From assembly GCA_021927905.1 (NCBI GenBank), contig BLLK01000072.1, positions 62,001 to 126,000 of the forward strand: a stretch of 64,000 nt of DNA, written 5' to 3'. The translations under genes were made by a program, and so were the position numbers. This stretch comes from Chaetoceros tenuissimus. Its lineage: Eukaryota; Bacillariophyta; Thalassiosirophyceae; Chaetocerotales; Chaetocerotaceae. The notes below the pieces were generated by a model that was given only the letters and a program-made list of their open reading frames with translations, was not told the DNA's origin and ran no database searches. This document shows positions 29,532 to 41,107 of this stretch, one piece after another; the stretch's first letter is position 1; every line of letters begins with the position of its first letter.

Positions 29532-30167
29532 TAGATGTATTCTTTCTTTGGAAATTTATGTTAGATTAGATTGGAATTTTCCAGGAAGTGTTGTTGATTT
29601 TTATGATGATTCTGTATCTTTCTCACTTTGTTATGAACCATGTTACTGTTGATTGAGTTGATGAAGTTGATGTTGGATGTCTTCTATTTGGATTTTCTTC
29701 ATGCATCCTCAAGAAGAAAACGGAATATGATTGGCTTACCACAACGGTTCTCATCTGACGTAAGCATCTGGACATCTTTGTTGGATTGGTAGTTCAAGTC
29801 GAGTCCCATTTTCCCTCACAATTCCAAAATTTGAAGTTGATGATGGTACCTTACGTATTCATGTGATCAAATTGTGGCGTTTCTTTGAAGAATGTGTGTA
29901 GAATGAGTAAAAGAGGAATAATGAAAGTAACATCCAATACTTAATATGACTTTAAAAATTGACAATACATTCATATTTACGTAGATGCATGAAAACATCA
30001 AAATGTATTCACAGGTGAAAACGAATGTATTGGGAAAATAAGATGACTGACTGATCCATAAAAATTTGCAAATTGATCAATCGGTCTATGCAACTAATAC
30101 ATAAAATCGATGTTAAAATTTTAATAATGCCTTTTCAAGACTGTGAGATAGGATCGAGTACTTTCAG
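29532..30167. other. Divergent 5' region, possible missing first exon(s)
   Basis: 636 bp between the EngB gene start (minus) and the first recognisable exon of the HYR-type gene (plus). It should hold the signal-peptide exon of the latter, but none was convincing by eye. TGACGTAA, a half-match to the CRE palindrome, sits at about 29756. The 30090-30130 part is very AT-rich. Confidence 0.35.
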
Positions 30168-31842
30168 TTGTCGTTGACGGTCCAGGTGCACCAAGAAGCG
30201 AAGTCACCTTTGATTTTATGATTGATCAATGTCCATATCTGCCATACACAACTATCAAGCGCGGCCTGAGAACCAGAGACTTTCTCAAGGGTGAAGGTTG
30301 TGATGGTCTTGACAACGACTGTAAGTTTTTTATAAGTACCAAACATTTCATGTTCAATAGTACAATTTTTCTCACAAATCCATCATGATTTCTAGGTGAC
30401 TCAAACTTCCTTGACGAGGCTGGTGAATGTCTTATTGATATTGAAAAGTGGGTTGATGGTAAGATTTGTTTTCTCGTTAAAACGTTGTAAACTCGCCATT
30501 CAATCTAATCCTTTTGTAAATCTTACCTCAAATAGAATGTGATGAGGATATGACTCCGCCTGTGATTACACTTGATGAATCTGTGGAGATTCCAGAAACG
30601 TTCCCATCCCTACAAAGTGCTATTGACTTTTACATGAACAACACTGAACAAGAGGATGACTGTACCTTGAATGAGGATTTAATGAAAAATTATACTACTA
30701 CTGGCCCGGATACTTGTGGTAATTCTTCCATCGAAATCACTGTCTGCACTCCATGCTTTGGAAACCAAGAAGTTACTCAAACTGTGAATGGAGTACAAGA
30801 TACTGTTGTTGATGGAGAGGGAAGACCTTGCGACAGTGTAACGTATGAATTCATTGTAGATGACAAAGCTCCAATTGTTACTTGTGGTTTCCATAAGCTT
30901 CAGGATATTTTACTTTGTCAGGGATAGTAACTTTATTCCTGATGGAAGCATGACTCCTCCTGAGCCAGCGGATGGCGAACCGCTTCATGTTGACTACCAC
31001 CACATCTTGAATGACATGGTCAACGTGGAGTTCTGGTATCAAATTGAAGAGATTGATGAGACTTGTCCACATGAGAAGGTTGATGTCGATGTTACTGTCT
31101 TGAGTAATGAAGTCGAGAGAAAGGGTAGAGAAATGGTTGACTTTTTTACCGAAAGAAATATTCCAAAAACTAATTCCGGTAACGACGATCCGATTGACAG
31201 ATTGACTCTTTTCCTTGCACCACATACGTAAGTTCAGTACTCTTGTCTTTCAGCGAACTTGTAATGAAACCATTTTAACAGCATCCAATCTGTTTTCAAT
31301 ACAGTTGTCATGATCACAATGCAAACAAGGATCGTTCAACCAATTGCTTGATTGAAAAAGACCTTGATCAGAATATGCGTGAAGCAAACTTCACTACTCG
31401 TTTCTACGACGTCAAGGTTGAAGCAACTGATACAACTGGAAACGTCGGATCTGCAACTTGTACCGTGATTGTTGTCCCAGAAGACCATTACTGTGATCAA
31501 GATCCTTCTTTCTACAGATGCAAGAAGACCAAGAGTTCAAAGGCAGGCAGAGCTGGTAAATATGGTGTCAATTCCTCAAAAGGCAAAGGATATCTGCCAA
31601 CTCCAAAGGATCCGTTTGCACTTGTTAATGAATACGAGTTTTCTACCAAGAGATTTGTCATTGGAAGTCAGACATTGGTGTGGGATACATCCACCGACAC
31701 ACGTATTGATGTAGCTACACCTGCCCCGACAGGTGCACCAACTGGGAAAGGTAAAGGGAAGGGGTCTTCTGGCAGAAAGAATACGACAAAGAGCCCAGAT
31801 GTTGTGGAGATTGAAGTCAGCTCCTCCGCGAACTTGAACTAA
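30168..31842 (+). CDS. HYR-domain extracellular-type protein with MopE-like motif; 5' end missing, frame interrupted
   Basis: Recognisable exons are 30168-30320, 30396-30458, 30536 to about 30900, then in a different frame to 31227, then 31305-31842. The first exons join to CDGLDNDCDSNFLDEAGEC, like the Cys-Asp MopE metal-binding motif. Next comes MTPPVITLDESVEI, then DDKAPIVTC, then TTGNVGSATCTVIVV, each typical of HYR (hyalin) repeats of secreted or cell-surface proteins. The tail is Gly/Lys/Ser-rich (KTKSSKAGRAGKYG, APTGAPTGKGKGKG). The frame changes between about 30880 and 30925 with no GT..AG pair that would restore it, and no signal-peptide exon was found upstream. It may be a recent pseudogene, or the sequence may carry an error. 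Confidence 0.55.
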
Positions 31843-31961
31843 CTTGGCGATTTCTTAGAAGGACAACAACTATAATATGATGATCTAGAAAGAGCTTGTT
31901 AACTATTTTACATCTATTTATGTTATAAAAACATATCTACACAACATTCTCTTCAAACTCT

Positions 31962-34900
31962 TCAAGGTCTCAATAAAAGAGCTGCTTTCGAGATAAATGG
32001 TTGAAAATGAATGTTACTTGAAAAGCTGGGTAGTATTTTCAGAGCGTCTGGTATCATGTTTAGATGAATGTAGAGAGAGACTAATCTGTAGCCAGCTGTG
32101 ATGGAAGATTTGTCGTAGACAAAGCTTTTCTCAAAAGGTTCCAAAAGTTGCTTTGGATCACCTCCTTGTGCTTCTAAAATGTCTCCTAGGAGAACCCAAG
32201 CCTCTAAATTGGACTTGTCAAACTTTAGGACTTTAGAAAGAAGAGTCTGTGCAACAGCTTCTTTTCCTCTTTCAAAATAGTCCTTAGCAAGCAAAATATA
32301 AGCTCGATGAAAATCCTCGCTGACTTTTGGATCAAACTCAAGCTTTGAGATTCTTTTGAGAATATTGCGTGCTGATTTCGAGGTTTTACTACCATGACTT
32401 TTCATCTTTGCCAAAGCTAAACCAAGAAGAGCGGGAACATAATTATCGTTTTTGTGGAGGATTTCCTCGAATCTGTTTATTGCTTTGTGTAGAGTTTTTC
32501 CAGTCCCTACACTTACCTCATGGTATCCAAAGAGAACTGAGATTTTATTGCAGCTTGGGTTTTGCCTTTGCAGCCCTTGTAATAGTTTCAAGGCTGAAAG
32601 TGTCTCTGATTGGTTTGAAACACCCCTTCTATCAAGACAAAGATACATGCGAATCATTTCTAAGCTCGCTTCAAAACTAAACGAATTGTCACCATTCCTA
32701 CAAGAATTGAAGGATGTCAATGCACCAAGTGGGTCACTCATTAGCAACTTGCATTTGCCTACACAGAAATGCAGTTCTTCCTTTGATAGGTTGTTAGTTT
32801 TGAAAAGTTGTTCAATTAACTTGCGAATGCCCTTTTCATTTCCCATTCGCTTCAAACACAGAATCATTCTAGACCAAATGCTTTCATCGAGAGTATTTGC
32901 GTTGTAGTAGCCATTTTTGATTATTCTTTCGCACAGTTGAAGGGCTTGCTCTAGCTCACACAACATCATGAGGCAATCTATTTCGAGACAAATCATTTTC
33001 AGTGGAAACTCTTCTTTGCTCTCTTTGATGTTGTTTATTTGTTGCAAACACTCTTTGTAACGTCCAGCTTCGTATAGTCTCGACGTTAGCAACACAAACA
33101 CGTTGAATGAGCCTTCAGTTGGAACCTTCTTCTTCAACAAATTCAAAGCAATATCAAGATTACAATTGGGTTCCATATTCAAATGACACTTTGCTTCTTT
33201 CATGGTTATTGTTTCTAGTACAGTTGTTGAGTCGTCTACAGTTACTTGTTGGACAATCGATTTTACTTCACTCAAGCAGTCTAGAGCTCTATCTAAGCTT
33301 GAGTACAAGTCAGCTTTGGTTAGTTGCCATTCGATGTATTTTTCGACATCATTCTCACTCAATTTATTCACAGGGATATTATCGTCTGTTTCAACAAGAG
33401 CTATAGCTTCATCCTTTGGTAAGATTTTGACAAGTTTTGATTTGACCCAAACATTTTGTGGGTTATGTTTCAGGCATGTCGACAGGAATTGAATGGCCTC
33501 ATTGGTATATCCCTTTTCAAGAATGGTGGTTGTTAGTATCGTGACTGTGTCATTGTCACAGTCACCTTGGATAATATCCTCGTAGTGTTCTAAAGCTCTC
33601 TTTACATTTCCAGTAAAGAGATAAGCATCAGCGAGCTGTTTACGGGCATTTTTATCTTGCTTGTGGTCGAGTATGTTTTGGAAACATTCAATGTAATCTT
33701 CTTCACTACCCATTTTTGAGAACAGTTCAGCTTTGAATTGCATTGCAGAGACAAAATATGGTGAATCCTACAGAAGTATTTGGTTTAGTCAGTGTGCAGA
33801 AGGAGCTACAGAAGAGAAAAGATGTAAACTTACAGGTGAAAGTTTGAGATTGGAAATAGCTTTCTTCTCGCCACCAAGGAAAAAGAGCAATTCACTTCGT
33901 AGCTTCATGAACCTCCAAGATCCTTCAGTACAAAAGGTTTCCAGCTTCACTAAAATGCTTTTCAACGCATTTACTGATTTATTCTTCTTGAGTATTTCAA
34001 ATACAACCTCAAAACACTTTGCTATATCCTTTCTGGAAAGTTTGAACTTCATTGTATCTTGATGGTGATGAATTTCATTAAGCACTTTTTGAAAAAGTTT
34101 GCAGGCAGAGCTTTGCTCATCCTATGTTCACAGTGGTTTAAGTACAACTCTGTTCAAATATAATTATTGATCCTCAATGCACTCACCTTTTCCAATAAGA
34201 GCAAGCCTTTGAGGTAGCAGAAATAGACATTGTTTTGGACACCAAAGGATTGCGAAAGGACGAGATTTAGATCCTCCAACAAGTTCACTGCTTCAGTTTC
34301 TCTATTTTGACGTGCGAGATACTCTTTATGTATTTTAATGAGATCGAATTCTATAGAATGACCACAAGTCTTGATTGAACTTTCAAATGTAGCATCAAAT
34401 TCGTCCAATAGCGCTATTTCTACTTTGAGTCGACACAGTAGAATTGAGCTTTCCAATAAAGTCGGATTAAGAACAACAATTCTCTGCAGCAAGATGTGAA
34501 GTTTGTTGAAAACGTCCTCTTCTTCTGGAACTACCCTTGCTAGAATTAGATGACACACTTCAAGAAGTAAAGCAACATCAATTCCCGTATGAAACTCTTT
34601 TTCATCCCAAACAAGATTCTGCATGCTTTCAACATAAGAGGAGTATGACTTCTCTCCTTTTCCTAATAGCACATGTACACAAATAGAGTCCAAAGATAAA
34701 CTACCTGAGTCTCCTGTCGCGATATCTTGCATTTCTTCAAAGAATTCCAATTCATGCCTCGCCTCATCACCATGCCCACTTAGAATTTTACATAGTGTTA
34801 GACCGAAGAATGCATCTACATTGTTTTCGTCAATATTCAAAATGGTCTGAAATGTGTCAAGAGATTCATCAAGCTTTCCCAAAGTACGCTGCTGCCTCGC

Positions 34901-35887
34901 AATTTCCATCATAACACTACTATCAACCTCAAGCTCAATTTCTGTTCGACTAATGAGAATGTCCAGGGCGAGCTCCTTTACACCTTTAACATTCCCACAC
35001 ACTCTTGAAAAAGTTTTAGACACCTTTAGCCAAATTGAAGTTGAGGCGTCCTGCTCTTCCAAGTTTGAAAGGAGGGTTTGTAACGATTGAATCCTTTTAG
35101 TATCTTTGCATGGAGTTAGAAACTTTAGTAGTGTTGAAAGATATTGAACTTGAATGTGGTTCTTGCTATAATCACTTGCACTTCTTATCAACTTGGTTGC
35201 TTCCTCCAATTCTCCCAAACTGAGTTGAAGGCTTGCCTTTTCCAACAATGCAGGGAGGAACGAACCATCTATTTCTAAAATTTTGTCGAGTACTTCTACA
35301 GCTTTTTGACTCTGTCCGTTTCTTTTATAGGTTGTAAAGAGTGCCATCAAACCGTCAATATTAAGTTTCTTCAACAAGACCTCCAAGTCATCATCCAAAC
35401 TCCCAACATCTAGCCATAGCTTTGCACCCTGGATTTGTGCGTTAAAATTTGCTTTCGACGATGAAGGCATGCCCTCTATTTTCTCCAAAAGTTTTGTAGC
35501 TTCGTGTAAGTCATTCGTACAAAGTAGATGGAAATCGATTGCTAATAGAGCTCCTTCAAGGGAGACAAAGTCAAAACTTGCTTTTGCTTCCATTCTCAGT
35601 CTTTCAAGCTTTTCTTCTTCAATGTCATCAGAGAGAAAATAAAGTGAAGCGACTGAGACGGGGTGTTTCAATAAACTGTTTTGAATGTTTTGCAAGCAAC
35701 GAATAAATGATTGTAATTCTCCTTGCAATCCTAGAAGGAGTGCATTGTAAAACGTGATATGATCACGGTTGGTTTTATCTTCATTTTGTTTCAAAAGTTT
35801 TGCATCTTGGCACGCTGCATAAAGGTATTCGTTTCGAATGTTGTACTTGAATCGAGCAACAATACAATTGAATTTTTCATTTTTCAT
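31962..35887 (-). CDS. IFT139: Intraflagellar transport protein IFT139 (TTC21-like), 1264 aa
   Basis: Three exons, 35887-34187, 34121-33834 and 33767-31962, joined in phase 0; introns 65 and 66 bp. The whole chain is built of TPR-like helix pairs. The family-diagnostic C-terminal part is clear: KSARNILKRISKLEF, then LLSKVLKFDKSNLEAW, then TAGYRLVSLYIHLNM, and a terminal KAALLLRP closely like the KARASLRP end of animal TTC21. The length is close to TTC21B at about 1316 residues. IFT139 is a peripheral subunit of IFT-A, which handles retrograde transport and membrane cargo entry in cilia. With the dynein intermediate chain 6.7 kb away it supports a flagellated life stage. Confidence 0.9.
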
Positions 35888-36032
35888 TGCGGTTACCTGT
35901 TTCGCTTATTCCTGAATCTTACAGTATTCTCCAAAACAGACAAGTGGATTGCAACAAAGAATGAAATCCAAGTACATACGTACGGTACGACAAAATTCAA
36001 ATCACTTTTTCAAATCATTCTTAGAATTTTAC

Positions 36033-37638
36033 CTATGTCGTCTCACATTTTGAACACATACAACAAAAGAGATACTTTGATTCCAGGTCTCTCCGCCTTC
36101 TATTTCTAGCTACTATGCTATTACTTGGAGATGATCCAAGATTTATGTAGCTAATGGTTATTTCTTCACCAGCTTCTATGTCTCGCTTGGCAACAACATC
36201 TATATTGCAATCTACATATTCTTGACTTCTTATTTCTGCACACGGATCACAGCAATGGTTCATCATTGCTGTCAAGGAGAACAAACCACCTATCTTAACT
36301 GCAACCTATTCAAAACCCAAAATGAGTACAATATCGATGAGAATGGTATTGGTCCTTCTTTCTATCAAACAAGACACTATCAACACTTTCACTTACCTTT
36401 TCTTCAACTTTACGATCCATATCTCTAGTTAAATTACCTTCTGGGTTTCCGAGTAATTTTGCAACCTGCGACATTGCCTCTTTTTGACGTTCTGTCCCTC
36501 TTCCACAGTTCCTCAATATTGCACTGTAGTATGTCTTGAAAAGAGATGCCGTTGTCACTGAAATTGCATTTCTCTGAGAAATGGCAACAACTTTTTCAAA
36601 CTCTTGTAAATGATGAATTCTACATTCAGCTTCATTCATTTGTAAAATCTTTGTGATTTCTTCATATCCACTCACTAATGAGAACTTTCCATCTTTCTCC
36701 CTACCTAATCGCAAGGGTTGACAATCACTTGCTTCGCCACAGAATCCTTGATAGAGCTGTCCACTCGAACCTTTGGAATTTCTTTCGCTGTTTACCATTG
36801 CACAAAACATTCTTGTTGCCAAAAGTAAAACAGGCTCAATTGAAATATCTTCCCTTTCCCCTTCTCTGTCTTGGTACATAGCGTTTATAAATGCTTCCAT
36901 AGATTTTGTACAATTACAGCAAGATCCCATAGTTTGAAAGTGTGCTTGCATGCAATACTTGTTGCAAAATAAGGCTTGACACTCGATACATTTCATTCTT
37001 CCAGTATGTGTATCTATTAGAATATGATCATAGCTTTCATGTTTAATGCTGGTTGCTTCCACTTCCCACTCTTCTATAGGCCACAAGTGCTTCATGGGTA
37101 ATTCCATATTTTCTTCCTCGCATTTGAAACGCGATGCAGGCTCCATTGATTTGAAACAATGTTGACATGCTCGAATACCATTCAAGTTTGACATGTTTGC
37201 TGATATCTGAGGATCATATGCATGCGAAGGCACTTGAGCTGCTTCAAGAGACCTCTCTGAAAAAATTACTTCACCTTTGCATATATGTCGAGATGAAACA
37301 AGAATATTTCCTTTCCCTTCAGTAGACAAATCCACAATCCTCACTGGAGGTGATTTCAATTGTCCATCTTTTGTCAGATGAAACGCTCTCGAGAACATGT
37401 CTTTCCTGCATGCATTATTGGATTCTTCTTTTTCATCTTGATACAATCTAGCACCTTGAATAGGTGTCTGCTTCTTCTCAGGCTGGGCGCTTGTTTTGTC
37501 TTCATCCATCACTATTTCTTCTTCAGTGGCACCCATCATCATTTGAGAAGAAAGCCCACCAAGTAGATCCATTAGGCCTTCTTCTGCTGAACTTATAGAT
37601 GCTTCATCATGGTTATCTTCACATTCTTGGTTATCCAT
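36033..37638 (-). CDS. SET/MYND-domain lysine methyltransferase, SMYD5-like, 504 aa
   Basis: Two exons, 37638-36397 and 36305-36033; intron 91 bp. I start at MDNQECEDN (37638). A longer reading from 37737 would place a CRE palindrome almost on the start codon and adds an unlikely leader. An acidic N-terminal stretch precedes the split SET domain (GNILVSSRHICKGEVIFSE). A MYND-like zinc region follows (ACQHCF, then CIECQALFCNKYC after about 60 residues), long as in SMYD5. The second exon restores the SET core: FSLTAMMNHCCDPCAE and GEEITISYI, then a post-SET-type Cys tail (YLFCCMCSKC). SMYD enzymes methylate lysines of histones, ribosomal and other proteins; the target here is unknown. Confidence 0.8.
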
Positions 37639-37765
37639 AGCTGTCAGAATTATGGAAGTACTAAATGGAAAGTAATGTGTGGATGACAGAAAATGGATTT
37701 TTGTGGCCACTTTTGATGCGCTCTTATGGAACGTCATTGTATTTGATAAATTGACGACATGAGAA

Positions 37766-37773
37766 TGACGTCA
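37766..37773. promoter_or_regulatory. CRE-like palindrome TGACGTCA
   Basis: A perfect palindrome 128 bp upstream of the SMYD start at 37638. It is flanked by further half-sites (TGACGACA at 37752, and TGACGATG on the opposite strand at about 37775-37782). The distance is almost the same as for the copy before the LarB gene. Confidence 0.45.
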
Positions 37774-37876
37774 TTCATCGTCATCAAACTTTTTTTGAGA
37801 AAATTGAAACATTTATTGCTAAATAAAAAATAATATGATCTTGGCTATTTACATGAACATATTACGAAATCTAAAT

Positions 37877-38938
37877 CTATGCTTCCCATTGCTCAGCAAT
37901 CAGATTACCGTAACTATCATTTTCAGGAAGAAGCTGCAGTATGTCATTCATCGCTGTCAAACAAAATGCTTCCATGTTAAGATGATTAGGTCGCATGTCG
38001 AAAGGAGATTCACATTCACTCGCGGAACCATCTATGCCTAGCAATGCGTATGCTGTAAAAAACACTGCTGGAATTGTTCCATATCCCCAACTATGTCCGT
38101 AAAGATAGGGCAAACTCATGAGATAAAATATAATGAAAGTTCTCAAATGCGTCACAAAAGCAATTGGTAACGGCGTTGATCGCACTCGTTCCAATCCACC
38201 CATCATCTCTATCAATGTATTGATTGATTTCTCTATAATTCGAAACTGAGAGGCATAATTCATTCCAATAACCGTAGGAGTATTGGACGATATTTTGAAA
38301 GCTTGCTTCAATGCAAACCTTATTTTTCTACTTGCATAGAGACAAGGATGAGAGGCATTCAACATTTGATCCACTTCATTTTCATTTAGAAACCCGGCCA
38401 ATTGATCATATGCTTTCATTTTGTCTGTATTTTTCCGCATGTGTTCCTTCACAGCAATAAGGAAGCCAGCTGTCCAACGAACCGCCTCATCTCTATGTTC
38501 TAAATCGTGTTCACAATGAATAACTGTTGCCTCTACTAATATTCTTGTATGTGCAACAATCATTCCCCATTTCTCTCTGGTGTCCCACCATCGTATAGCT
38601 ACTCGATTCAATCGAAATACGAGTAGGAACGCTAATGAAGTGGTGAGAACCAATGTATACAACGAAGCCCACGGTTCAGATGGTATCTCAAATGAATCTT
38701 TGAAACGTGTTTTTATGAGTACAGTCCATATGCTAGAATTGACTGTGCATATCGTAAGGGGGACTGCAATTTTATGAATGGCTCTTCCTCGGAGAAGGAA
38801 TATAGTCTTTAGATAACTATCATTACTTTTTGTCGAGTTGCGAATAATCGCCGACGCTTCTAGGAGAGATTTTTCTCTACGCGCTGCTGTACACCGTAAC
38901 CTTTCCACCAAACTTTCACTCTTTATTTTTGTATCCAT
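37877..38938 (-). CDS. Bestrophin-family anion channel, 353 aa
   Basis: Single exon. It matches the bestrophin/RFP-TM family: four to five hydrophobic segments, the conserved RWWDTREKWGMIV after the first pair, GGLERVRSTPLPIAF, THLRTFIIFYLM, and the acidic FALLGID-type end (AYALLGIDGSASECESPFD). These proteins form pentameric Cl-/HCO3- channels. In algae some lie in thylakoids and feed bicarbonate to the pyrenoid. I see no signal peptide or plastid motif here, and the basic N-terminus (RLRCTAARREKS) gives no clear address. The gene stands head-to-head with arginase. Confidence 0.85.
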   Translation of the reverse strand: MDTKIKSESLVERLRCTAARREKSLLEASAIIRNSTKSNDSYLKTIFLLRGRAIHKIAVPLTICTVNSSIWTVLIKTRFKDSFEIPSEPWASLYTLVLTTSLAFLLVFRLNRVAIRWWDTREKWGMIVAHTRILVEATVIHCEHDLEHRDEAVRWTAGFLIAVKEHMRKNTDKMKAYDQLAGFLNENEVDQMLNASHPCLYASRKIRFALKQAFKISSNTPTVIGMNYASQFRIIEKSINTLIEMMGGLERVRSTPLPIAFVTHLRTFIIFYLMSLPYLYGHSWGYGTIPAVFFTAYALLGIDGSASECESPFDMRPNHLNMEAFCLTAMNDILQLLPENDSYGNLIAEQWEA

Positions 38939-39271
38939 TATTTTACAAATGTGGACCGGTTGGAAGGCACAATAGCTGATATCTTCTAATCAATTTATGC
39001 AGATCAAGTGAGAAAGCATAGGAGGAACGATGGGGAAGAGAAATACTAATGTGGCGACAGGCAGACGGAAAAGGCTCACATTTTCTTAAGAAATGGGCGG
39101 CGGCGGTAGGACGGTAGGACACAGACAGGATGTGATTGATGAGATGCAGAATGCAGTAGAGTGCAAATAAATAATACATGAAAAGGAATGCAGTCATAAG
39201 AAGCAAAGATAGTGCGTCTAGCACAATCCAATAGAGCACCTTATTACATCAATACCTCCAAAGTAACAAAT
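38939..39271. promoter_or_regulatory. Shared divergent promoter of bestrophin and arginase
   Basis: 333 bp between two outward-facing genes. It includes a purine/GC-rich patch (GGGCGGCGGCGGTAGGACGG) at 39094-39113, unusual for this AT-rich DNA, and no perfect TGACGTCA. The exact start sites cannot be seen. Confidence 0.35.
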
Positions 39272-40661
39272 ATGATCAAAACGCTAAGCCTCGTCTCTTC
39301 CAAGTGCAGAGCAAGAGTGGTGTCAAATTCTTTTTCTCAAAGATCTTTCTCCAAAATGGGAGGAGCTGGTTGTGGAAATGTACATGACAAAATGTTAGGT
39401 CCATCAGAGGAACAGTCTAGCTCCATGTTCCGTCATTTGGCTCGACCAAAGACTGTATCAGTGATTGGATGTAAGTAAATTCTTGTCTGAATGAATACGT
39501 AAATGCATACATTGTTTTAATAATACAGGGTTCTTGTTCTCAACATTCTATCTAATGTGCAGGTCCTATGACATTTGGTCAACCTTTTGTAGGAACGGAT
39601 AATGGGCCAGAATATCTGAGACAAGCAGGATTACTGGAAAATCTTACATCCATCGGTTGGAGAGTTCATGATTTAGGTGATCTTGATTTTCATGTGAATC
39701 CAAGTGAAGTTGATTTGTCTTTGGAAAAATCAAATGCGAAAAACTCACAGATTGTTGGAAAAGGGTGTGAGGTAAATAACAACAATTTGTTTGATGTATG
39801 TGAATTTTTTTACAAATCAAGATCCTAATCGTCAATCAATACAACATATGGACATGTAGAAAGTTGCGAATGCAGTGATGGATGCAATCAAAGAGAATCG
39901 CTTTCCATTGACATTGGGTGGAGACCATAGCATAGGGGCGGGATCTCTTGCTGGAATTTTAAAGGCAAGACCAAATACTGGAGTGATTTGGGTAGATGCC
40001 CACGCTGATATCAACACGCCAGAAATGTCTGAAAGTGGAAATATGCATGGGATGCCTGTTGGACTATTGATGAATGGAGTCGGTGGAGATCCATCGAAAA
40101 TTCCTGGCTTTGAATGGCTTGGAAGTGAGGACATGAAAGATGCAAGGCTGGATAGCAGTGCCATTGTTTACATAGGATTACGTGATGTAGATACCAAAGA
40201 ACGAGAAGTGCTACGTGAAAAGGGTATAAAAACATTTACAATGTTCGATGTTGATAAATATGGCATTGGTGGAGTAATGGAACAAACTTTAGACTACTTA
40301 TTGAAAGACGATAAGGATAGACCAATTCATTTGAGTTACGACATTGATGCCGTTGATCCTATTCTTGCTCCAGCAACCGGAACAGCTGTAAGAGGTGGAC
40401 TGACCTATAGAGAAGCGCATTACGTAGCAGAAGCAACTGCTAGAAGCGGGTAAGTTGATAGCACGATTTTGCAAATACTACGTATTTCATTTGATATATT
40501 GGATTCTTTCATTTCCTTACCATCATTTTTTGTGTAGAAATTTGGCAAGCGCAGAGATAGTGGAATTGAATCCCACTCTATCCAACGATGAGGGGGCAAG
40601 AGAGACTGTGGAGCTAGGACTTGGTATAGTTACATCTATTATGGGTAAAAGCATTATCTAA
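39272..40661 (+). CDS. Arginase, 373 aa
   Basis: Four exons, 39272-39470, 39563-39771, 39860-40449 and 40538-40661; introns 92, 88 and 88 bp. It hydrolyses L-arginine to ornithine and urea, the last step of the diatom urea cycle. All Mn-binding motifs are present: GGDHSIGAG, DAHADINTP and YDIDAVDPILAPATGT. The substrate-binding SGNMHGMPVG and the C-terminal Glu (AEIVELNP) are also present. The N-terminus (MIKTLSLVSSKCRARVVSN, followed by SFSQRSFSKMGG) is basic and Ser-rich, consistent with a mitochondrial presequence, where the urea cycle of diatoms is thought to operate. An in-frame ATG at 39212 would lengthen it, but 39272 gives the better leader. Agmatinase/formimidoylglutamase relatives share the fold, but the His-Gly-Met-Pro loop favours arginase. 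Confidence 0.92.
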
Positions 40662-41107
40662 TCAAGAGCAATAAAGCAACAAATTAAAATTGTCGAAATA
40701 AATCAAAGTTCAAATCATCTCCACAAATATGACTCGTACCAAATTACTCTTCCAATGTCCTAAATGACACAAGAGTTTTATCCTTTTTAGCTTAACAAGA
40801 CTTGAAGAATTGAACAAGAAACAAGAAACGAGTCAACGACATGACATTAGACAGTTTGAAAACAAGGGCAACGGTTTTCTCTTGCATGTTGCAGACTGCA
40901 GATCTGTTCCATAACTCTACTCAATAGCACTTCCTTTTCCTTCTTAGTAGAGCAAGGTAGTTGCTTATTTTTTGATTGCATTGGACAGTCATTATTGCAC
41001 AAAGGTAGAAGTGAAAATTTAGAGTGGGAGGGAGTCATCTTATTTCAATTCCAAGCTAGGTCTGTAACTACATAAGAAAGAATTACTGTCGCTACTTATA
41101 GGCCAAC
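40662..41107. other. Intergenic, nothing recognised
   Basis: 446 bp between plus-strand genes. A short minus-strand reading frame at 40847-41038 has no recognisable content. No repeat or RNA gene was seen. Confidence 0.35.

Noticed and set aside
30885-30925. A 35-bp mini-intron that would explain the frame change in the HYR-type gene
   Set aside because: The available GT and AG sites do not give the phase needed to connect the two frames, and such an intron would be far shorter than all others here.
37639-37737. Longer start for the SMYD gene at 37737
   Set aside because: The leader has no family similarity and would put a perfect CRE palindrome 29 bp from the start codon; MDNQ at 37638 is more natural.
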